Shown piece by piece: positions 21,103-23,900 of a stretch of 23,900 nt of DNA. Each line of letters opens with the position of its first letter. Position 1 is the first letter of the stretch. Source of the DNA: Candidatus Wolfebacteria bacterium (GTDB taxonomy: Bacteria > Patescibacteriota > Minisyncoccia > UBA6257 > UBA9933); NCBI GenBank assembly GCA_026394835.1, contig JAPLZW010000104.1, positions 1 to 23,900 on the forward strand, in the 5' to 3' direction. A model generated the notes under the pieces. That model saw nothing but the letters and a program-made list of their open reading frames with translations. It was not told where the DNA came from and searched no databases. The position numbers were made by a program, and so were the translations under genes.

Positions 21103-21175
21103 AGTTATTAGTATTTAGTTGTTGGTATCTAGTTATTAACTAAATTAATACCAAATACTAGCTACTAAATCCTAT
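21103..21175. repeat. TAGTTATTAGTATTTAG-type repeat spacer, hairpin-forming
   Basis: The gap between convergent comF and DUF1003 is made of permuted words (TTAGTATT, TAGTTGTT, TAGTTATT, ACTAAATT, ATACTAG, TACTAAAT). The first and second halves are inverted with respect to each other: AGTATTT with AAATACT, TTGGTAT with ATACCAA and TAGTTA with TAACTA. It could serve as a bidirectional terminator. Confidence 0.6.
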
Positions 21176-21178
21176 CTA

Positions 21179-21661
21179 CTAACTCCTCGCCTTCTTCTTC
21201 GGTTTCAACTCCTCCAAATGGCGGAGAATTTTCAATTCCAATTCTTCCTGCTTCTCAAGTTTAAAAAGAATGGTTTCTATTTCTTTTTCCGATTTCTGGT
21301 TAATTTCAAAATCGCTTTCGGCCCGGAATTCCGCATGCCTGCCTTGAAGATTTTGCCCGATCATAATGAGCGGCAAAAGAAAAAGCTGGATCATATTGGA
21401 AATAAAAAGCCAAAGCACGAATGCCGGGAACGAATCAAACTTCAAGTCATCAGACACTATGGTATTCCAGCCAAGCCACAAAATAGTCCAGCCCAAAATA
21501 ATGAAGAAAAAGCCCATAGTCCCGACCTTATCCGTTATCCAAACCGCGAATCTTTCAAGCGGCGTAAAACTCCGCTTATGCCTTACATTCGCGTTCTCCG
21601 CCGACATCGCCGAATCCGAAAATTTAATATCCGAATATTCCTTAATGTTCATATCTTCCAT
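21179..21661 (-). CDS. DUF1003-family membrane protein
   Basis: A 160-residue protein from the ATG at 21661 (another ATG is at 21652). Two membrane helices (GFFFIILGWTILWLGWNT and FVLWLFISNMIQLFLLPLIM) flank an extracytoplasmic FDSFP loop, preceded by ERFAVWITDKVGTMG and followed by IGQNLQGRHAEFRAESDFEI, then a coiled-coil tail (KEIETILFKLEKQEELELKI). These are DUF1003 hallmarks (G-x-x-x-F with a R-x-x-x-R/E-x-D-Y/F-x-x-N stretch). Family function is not known to me with certainty. The N-terminal coding sequence (NIKEYSDIKF) lies in the left outer arm of the large palindrome. The longer frame to 21799 runs through the palindrome and is not credible. Confidence 0.85.
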   Translation of the reverse strand: MEDMNIKEYSDIKFSDSAMSAENANVRHKRSFTPLERFAVWITDKVGTMGFFFIILGWTILWLGWNTIVSDDLKFDSFPAFVLWLFISNMIQLFLLPLIMIGQNLQGRHAEFRAESDFEINQKSEKEIETILFKLEKQEELELKILRHLEELKPKKKARS

Positions 21662-21913
21662 ATTAAACCTTACGAAGAAAGCCGTCCAGAGCTCGGGGAA
21701 AACCCCCACACCTAATTGAGATAACGAAGCTCGTAATTCCAAGCCAAATATTGTCGCAAAGCCAGTATTGATTGAAATACTAAATATTCTCTTAGGCACG
21801 CAACCGCTTCGTTTTGGAATTTATCTCAAATAGGTGTGGGGGAAAACTTTACGGCAAGAGTCCGCGTATTAATAGTTATGGGACGGCATTAAGGAATATT
21901 CGGATATTAAATT
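21621..21913. repeat. Large imperfect palindrome
   Basis: Three nested inverted pairs are visible. The outer pair is a perfect 27-bp repeat, 21621-21647 against 21887-21913. The middle pair is 22 bp with one mismatch, 21703-21724 against 21821-21842, beginning CCCCCACACCTA. The centre has AGTATT (21764-21769) against AATACT (21776-21781). The middle and central pairs share one axis at 21772.5, the outer pair is offset by about 5 bases, and the stretches between show only partial similarity. The left arm codes for the DUF1003 N-terminus; the right arm leads into the sigma-factor remnant. Confidence 0.85.
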
Positions 21914-22176
21914 ATGTCTATCGGCTGGTGAAAAAAAGGGAGGATGCGGAAGACCTGGCCCAGGAAACTTTCATCCATCTTTATGCGAACATTTCGCGCA
22001 TTGACCCGGAAAATAATTTCCGCGCCTGGCTCTATAAAATAGCCACCAACGTCGTTTACGACTGGTGGAGGAAAAGAAAAAATATAAAAGAAATATCGTT
22101 AATCAATTTTATTTGCGGCTCCCCCCCCCACGCCCCCCGCCGCGCAGAGCGTGGCTCACCTCGTGGGGGTGAATAA
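21814..22176 (+). pseudogene. Sigma-70 family (ECF-like) region 2 remnant
   Basis: From about 21910 the frame reads NYVYRLVKKREDAEDLAQET, then FIHLYANISR and NNFRAWLYKIATNVVYDWWR: regions 2.1-2.4 of an ECF-like sigma factor with the classic E-D-A-E-D-L-x-Q-E-T-F core-binding motif. It is incomplete at both ends. Upstream, the frame runs into the right arm of the palindrome and has only a TTG (21814) as possible start. Downstream, after KRKNIKEIS it runs into a C9 tract and a GC-rich palindromic insert and stops at 22174-22176; region 4 (promoter -35 recognition) is absent. I take it to be a pseudogene. Confidence 0.75.
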
Positions 22177-22192
22177 AATCTGGAGCGGCTCC
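22115..22192. repeat. GC-rich insert with flanking direct repeats and C9 tract
   Basis: GCGGCTCC occurs at 22115-22122 and 22185-22192. Between them lie nine consecutive C (22121-22129), an inverted pair CCCCACG/CGTGGGG and an inner pair CCACG/CGTGG. Composition is far more GC-rich than the flanks. It breaks the sigma-factor frame. The short direct repeats could be a target-site duplication, but 8 bp may also be chance. Confidence 0.45.
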
Positions 22193-22259
22193 GCCGCACA
22201 TTAACAATTTCAAGTTTTTCTTTGGCGGCAAATTCTCGTTCTTTCAAATTCAAATAAAG

Positions 22260-22291
22260 ATGGGGTGTTGGAAAATTTTCCAACACCCCAT
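22260..22291 (-). terminator. 32-bp perfect palindrome after the deoxyribosyltransferase/MazG gene
   Basis: A perfect palindrome with 16-bp arms, the arm being ATGGGGTGTTGGAAAA and the axis in AAAATTTT. It begins 8 bases after the stop of the minus-strand gene. On that strand it is followed by CTTTATTTG, a weak T run. It is likely to act as a terminator, but it is also the sort of sequence that occurs as a dispersed element. Confidence 0.6.
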
Positions 22292-22299
22292 GTGGTCGA

Positions 22300-23034
22300 T
22301 TAACTCCAAGACCTCTTCTCGTTTTCCTGTTCTTTCTCGTGAAGAGCGTGGAAAAGAGAAATTTCGAGCAGGTTTGCGAGATCAAGCAGGTAGATAAACA
22401 CATCCGCCAACTCGCTCTCGAGCTTGGTGTATCTTTCCTGCTTGTCTTGATCCGTCTTGAGGCCAAGATATTTGCGCATTGCTTTGGCAAGCTCACCAAC
22501 TTCCTCGACGAACAGCAAGAACGCATCTCGCGGCGTTTCCTTGTCGAATCCGCGACGCACCACCATGTCATGGATGTAGCGTTGGAGAGCGGCCACCGAG
22601 GAGCGTTCGTTGATGGACTCGAGGGATGAGCGACTGTCGAGTGCGTTCTTCACCTGTTCCGGTGTGGCAACACTACCACAGAAGAACTTGAGGGTGGAAT
22701 CAGCCACCAGTTCCTTGCAGAAAACAGGTTTGCCGAGCGCAACTGCCCACCCAAGCTCCATCTTCGATGAGTCGCCGATATACCCCTCGGGATCGTACAG
22801 GTACAACGCGTCCGCGGCAGTGATAGCGTCAAGGTGTCGCTGTTCTAGGGCCTGCGGGTCGCTAGTGTCATCCGTTTCAAGAACAGCGAACTCCTCACCA
22901 GGATTGATCACTTTCGACGCCTTGGGCGAAAGGACTTCCACATCCAATGACTCAAATATCCTCACCGTCTCACTTATGCCCTCAAAAGAACGGCTGAACG
23001 ATCCAGACACGACAATGCTTAATTTCTTAGCCAT
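22300..23034 (-). CDS. Nucleoside 2-deoxyribosyltransferase-like / MazG-like fusion protein
   Basis: A 244-residue protein from the ATG at 23034, which has the best Shine-Dalgarno sequence in the window (AAGGGAG, 9 bases upstream). Residues 1-130 look like a nucleoside 2-deoxyribosyltransferase-type Rossmann fold: KLSIVVSGSFSRSF, then ADALYLYDPEGYIGDSSKME followed by LGWAVALGKPVF, with Glu93 in the position of the family nucleophile. Residues about 150-235 are a MazG-like/all-alpha NTP pyrophosphohydrolase: FVEEVGELAKAMRKYL (E178 and E181) and ESELADVFIYLLDLAN (E208 and D211), the E-x-x-E and E-x-x-D metal pairs. It may clean or degrade unusual (deoxy)nucleotides; this is inferred. Codon use is clearly less A/T-rich than its neighbours, suggesting transfer. 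A strong palindrome follows. Confidence 0.75.
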   Translation of the reverse strand: MAKKLSIVVSGSFSRSFEGISETVRIFESLDVEVLSPKASKVINPGEEFAVLETDDTSDPQALEQRHLDAITAADALYLYDPEGYIGDSSKMELGWAVALGKPVFCKELVADSTLKFFCGSVATPEQVKNALDSRSSLESINERSSVAALQRYIHDMVVRRGFDKETPRDAFLLFVEEVGELAKAMRKYLGLKTDQDKQERYTKLESELADVFIYLLDLANLLEISLFHALHEKEQENEKRSWS

Positions 23035-23187
23035 AATGTTTAGCTCCCTTCTTGGTTGGTTGTTGTCAAGGTTCACTATCGTCACCTTAACACGAAAGGA
23101 TTATTTAATTAATAGTTATGAAAAATTTCTTTTGCCCTTCATTGATAAATCCTTTTCCTTCTTGCCCAAAAAGCCCTTTCAAATCCT

Positions 23188-23219
23188 ATGCGAGCGGCGC
23201 GTCTCGCGCCGCGAGGCAT
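23188..23219. repeat. GC-rich hairpin downstream of tRNA-Ser
   Basis: An 8-bp perfect stem GCGGCGCG/CGCGCCGC with loop TCT, extended by ATGC/GCAT after small mismatches. It lies about 30 bases past the 3' end of tRNA-Ser (minus). No T run follows directly. Confidence 0.55.
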
Positions 23220-23248
23220 CTGTTTTCCACTTGCGAAATCCTGAATTG

Positions 23249-23335
23249 CGGAGGGTACAGGATTTGAACCTGTGAGGGGATCGCTCCCCAAGCGCATTTC
23301 AAGTGCGCCGCAATAGACCACTATGCGAACCCTCC
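23249..23335 (-). tRNA. tRNA-Ser (TGA)
   Basis: An 87-base class II cloverleaf on the minus strand: acceptor GGAGGGT/ACCCTCC with discriminator G, anticodon stem GCGCA/TGCGC with loop CTTGAAA (anticodon TGA), a long variable arm containing GGGGAGCGATCCCC, and T loop TTCAAAT. CCA is not encoded. Confidence 0.93.
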
Positions 23336-23344
23336 CTGTGGACC

Positions 23345-23380
23345 AAGCGAGAATCCCTATCCGCCCGCTGGCGGAGGACT
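23345..23380. repeat. GC-rich palindrome between tRNA-Ser and tRNA-Ala
   Basis: TCCGCC and GGCGGA (23359-23374) form a 6-bp stem with loop CGCT. An outer pair GCGAG/CTCGC encloses it. It resembles a short dispersed palindrome rather than a T-tailed terminator. Confidence 0.5.
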
Positions 23381-23396
23381 CGCGCCTCCTCATTAT

Positions 23397-23509
23397 CCCG
23401 ATAAATCTTGGTGGGCCAATGTGGACCCGAGCGGGATCGAACCGCTGATCTCCTCATTGCAAATGAGGCATTCTACCACTGAACTACGGGCCCACCAAGA
23501 TTTATCGGG
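23397..23509. repeat. 21-bp perfect inverted repeat enclosing tRNA-Ala (TGC)
   Basis: 23397-23417 and 23489-23509 are exact reverse complements. The arm begins CCCGATAAATCTTGGTGG. The right arm includes the first five bases of tRNA-Ala (minus strand, 23493-23489) and its upstream flank; the left arm begins 4 bases after the tRNA 3' end. Confidence 0.9.
23422..23493 (-). tRNA. tRNA-Ala (TGC)
   Basis: A cloverleaf on the minus strand: acceptor GGGCCCG/CGGGTCC with the G3-U70 wobble pair that marks tRNA-Ala, discriminator A, anticodon stem CCTCA/TGAGG with loop TTTGCAA (anticodon TGC), and T loop TTCGATC. CCA is not encoded. A 21-bp inverted repeat encloses it. Confidence 0.95.
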
Positions 23510-23547
23510 GATCCTCAATTTATTATAAGCATAATAATAAATCGGGA

Positions 23548-23600
23548 CAAATGAGGTGTTCCCTGCCTGCCGGCAGGCAGGTACCACTGAACTATAGGCC
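23548..23600 (-). pseudogene. Interrupted and truncated tRNA-Ala copy
   Basis: On the minus strand, GGCCTATAGTTCAGTGGTA is a tRNA-Ala acceptor-to-D-loop sequence. It is followed by the 20-bp palindrome at 23562-23581 and then by GAACACCTCATTTG, which continues as the rest of the D arm and the anticodon arm of a tRNA-Ala (TGC). The copy ends before the anticodon is complete. With the palindrome removed, the two pieces align with tRNA-Ala at 23422-23493. Confidence 0.75.
23562..23581. repeat. 20-bp perfect palindrome CCTGCCTGCC/GGCAGGCAGG
   Basis: A perfect palindrome inserted in the D-loop of the tRNA-Ala copy. In coding frames such a sequence gives peptides like PACRQAG, which I recall from many predicted proteins of CPR and other environmental genomes; it is therefore probably a dispersed element. 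Confidence 0.8.
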
Positions 23601-23611
23601 ATCAAATTCAG

Positions 23612-23682
23612 TGGACCTATGGGGAATCGAACCCCAACCTCATCCATGCCATGGACGCGTAATACCATTTTACTATAGGCCC
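23612..23682 (-). tRNA. tRNA-Ala (GGC)
   Basis: A cloverleaf on the minus strand: acceptor GGGCCTA/TAGGTCC with G3-U70, discriminator A, D arm GTAA/TTAC, anticodon stem CGTCC/GGATG with loop ATGGCAT (anticodon GGC), T arm with loop TTCGATT. CCA is not encoded. Confidence 0.93.
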
Positions 23683-23727
23683 AAACTTAAATTATCTTAC
23701 TTAAATAACGTAAAACTTGCAACCAAG

Positions 23728-23757
23728 AGCTAAAAACTATAAGCTGAAAACTGAGCT
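23728..23757. repeat. AGCTAAAAACTA-type repeat before tRNA-Arg
   Basis: GAGCTAAAAACTA, TAAGCTG, AAAACTG and AGCTAAA follow in tandem. The words match those in the leader of the PilX-like gene. The spacer separates divergent tRNA-Ala (GGC) and tRNA-Arg. Confidence 0.55.
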
Positions 23758-23760
23758 AAA

Positions 23761-23835
23761 GCCCTTGTAGTTCAATGGATAGAACAGGTCCGTCCTAAGG
23801 ACAAAATGGGAGTCCGATTCTTCCCGAGGGCACCA
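23761..23835 (+). tRNA. tRNA-Arg (CCT)
   Basis: Cloverleaf: acceptor GCCCTTG/CGAGGGC with discriminator A and an encoded CCA, D arm GTTC/GAAC, anticodon loop GTCCTAA (anticodon CCT), T stem GGGAG/CTTCC. The T loop is TCCGATT instead of TTCGATT, so position 55 is C where U is nearly universal. It is the only complete tRNA here with encoded CCA. Confidence 0.9.
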
Positions 23836-23836
23836 A

Positions 23837-23900
23837 GGAGACGTGCCAGAGTGGTTGAATGGGCCATTCTCGAAAAATGGTATGCCCGAAAGGGCATCGG
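23837..23900 (+). tRNA. tRNA-Ser (CGA), partial
   Basis: It begins 1 base after tRNA-Arg: acceptor 5' strand GGAGACG, D arm GCC-AGAG..., anticodon stem CCATT/AATGG with loop CTCGAAA (anticodon CGA), then a long variable arm GCCCGAAAGGGC. The window ends before the T arm. Confidence 0.9.

Noticed and set aside
20222..21175. A CRISPR array in the repeat-rich spacers
   Set aside because: The units are 7-10 bases, variable and contiguous, with no fixed repeat and unique spacers.
22056..22571. 171-residue minus-strand frame overlapping the sigma remnant and the fusion gene
   Set aside because: It overlaps two better-supported reading frames and runs through the palindrome and the GC-rich insert. 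The stretch LKEREFAAKEKLEIVN is protein-like and could be a tiny gene remnant, but nothing supports it further.
22610..23275. 221-residue plus-strand frame over the fusion gene and tRNA-Ser
   Set aside because: Antisense to a gene with intact catalytic motifs and a strong Shine-Dalgarno sequence, and it enters a tRNA.
23393..23668. 91-residue minus-strand frame through the tRNA-Ala genes
   Set aside because: Translation of tRNA genes and the palindrome; a known artefact type with peptides such as PACRQAG.

Overview
The window looks like a chromosomal stretch of a Candidate Phyla Radiation (Patescibacteria, Parcubacteria-like) bacterium. The evidence is a compact single-locus type IV pilus operon with a ComF gene beside it, several small CPR-type hypothetical proteins, homing-type nuclease genes next to tRNA genes, mostly tRNA genes without encoded CCA, and very short or overlapping gene junctions. 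TGA is used as a stop codon (for example at the end of comF), so the standard bacterial code applies. This placement is inferred from gene content; I could not run a search.

Layout. 1-1100: 5' end of pheS, elongator tRNA-Met, an HTH plus LAGLIDADG-like gene, and initiator tRNA-fMet, all on the minus strand. 1096-5468 (plus): murD, a LAGLIDADG homing endonuclease fitted exactly between the murD stop and tRNA-Asp, a GIY-YIG protein, pgeF (peptidoglycan editing) and tyrS. 5465-10092 (minus): ligA, a small membrane protein, gatC, gatA (broken) and another small membrane protein. 10117-20221 (minus): the pilus operon in transcription order pilM (broken), pilN, pilO, a PilP-like protein, pilB, pilT, pilC, major pilin, pilD and four minor prepilin-like genes. 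20364-21098 (plus): comF. 21179-22300: a DUF1003 membrane protein and a headless, tailless sigma-70 remnant, joined by a roughly 290-bp imperfect palindrome. 22300-23034 (minus): a nucleoside deoxyribosyltransferase-like/MazG-like fusion with foreign-looking codon use. 23188-23900: a tRNA cluster (Ser-TGA, Ala-TGC, a wrecked tRNA-Ala copy, Ala-GGC, Arg-CCT, partial Ser-CGA) full of palindromes.

How it fits together. PilM/N/O and the PilP-like protein would form the inner-membrane platform, PilB and PilT the extension and retraction motors, PilC the membrane core, PilD the prepilin peptidase/methylase, and the prepilins the fibre and its tip. With ComF this is a plausible DNA-uptake apparatus. 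GatCA, TyrS, PheS and the tRNAs serve translation; MurD and PgeF serve peptidoglycan synthesis.

Most interesting points: (1) a homing endonuclease whose stop codon lies inside tRNA-Asp; (2) a tRNA-Ala copy split in its D-loop by a 20-bp perfect palindrome; (3) a family of A/T-rich permuted-word repeats that fills spacers and is also translated inside LigA, PilD and two prepilin leaders; (4) gatA and pilM each broken by one internal deletion with frameshift, either real decay or an assembly fault; (5) the large palindrome that has replaced the 5' end of the sigma-factor gene. No stretch over 300 bases is without a gene or a described element. No CRISPR array, rRNA or replication origin was seen.
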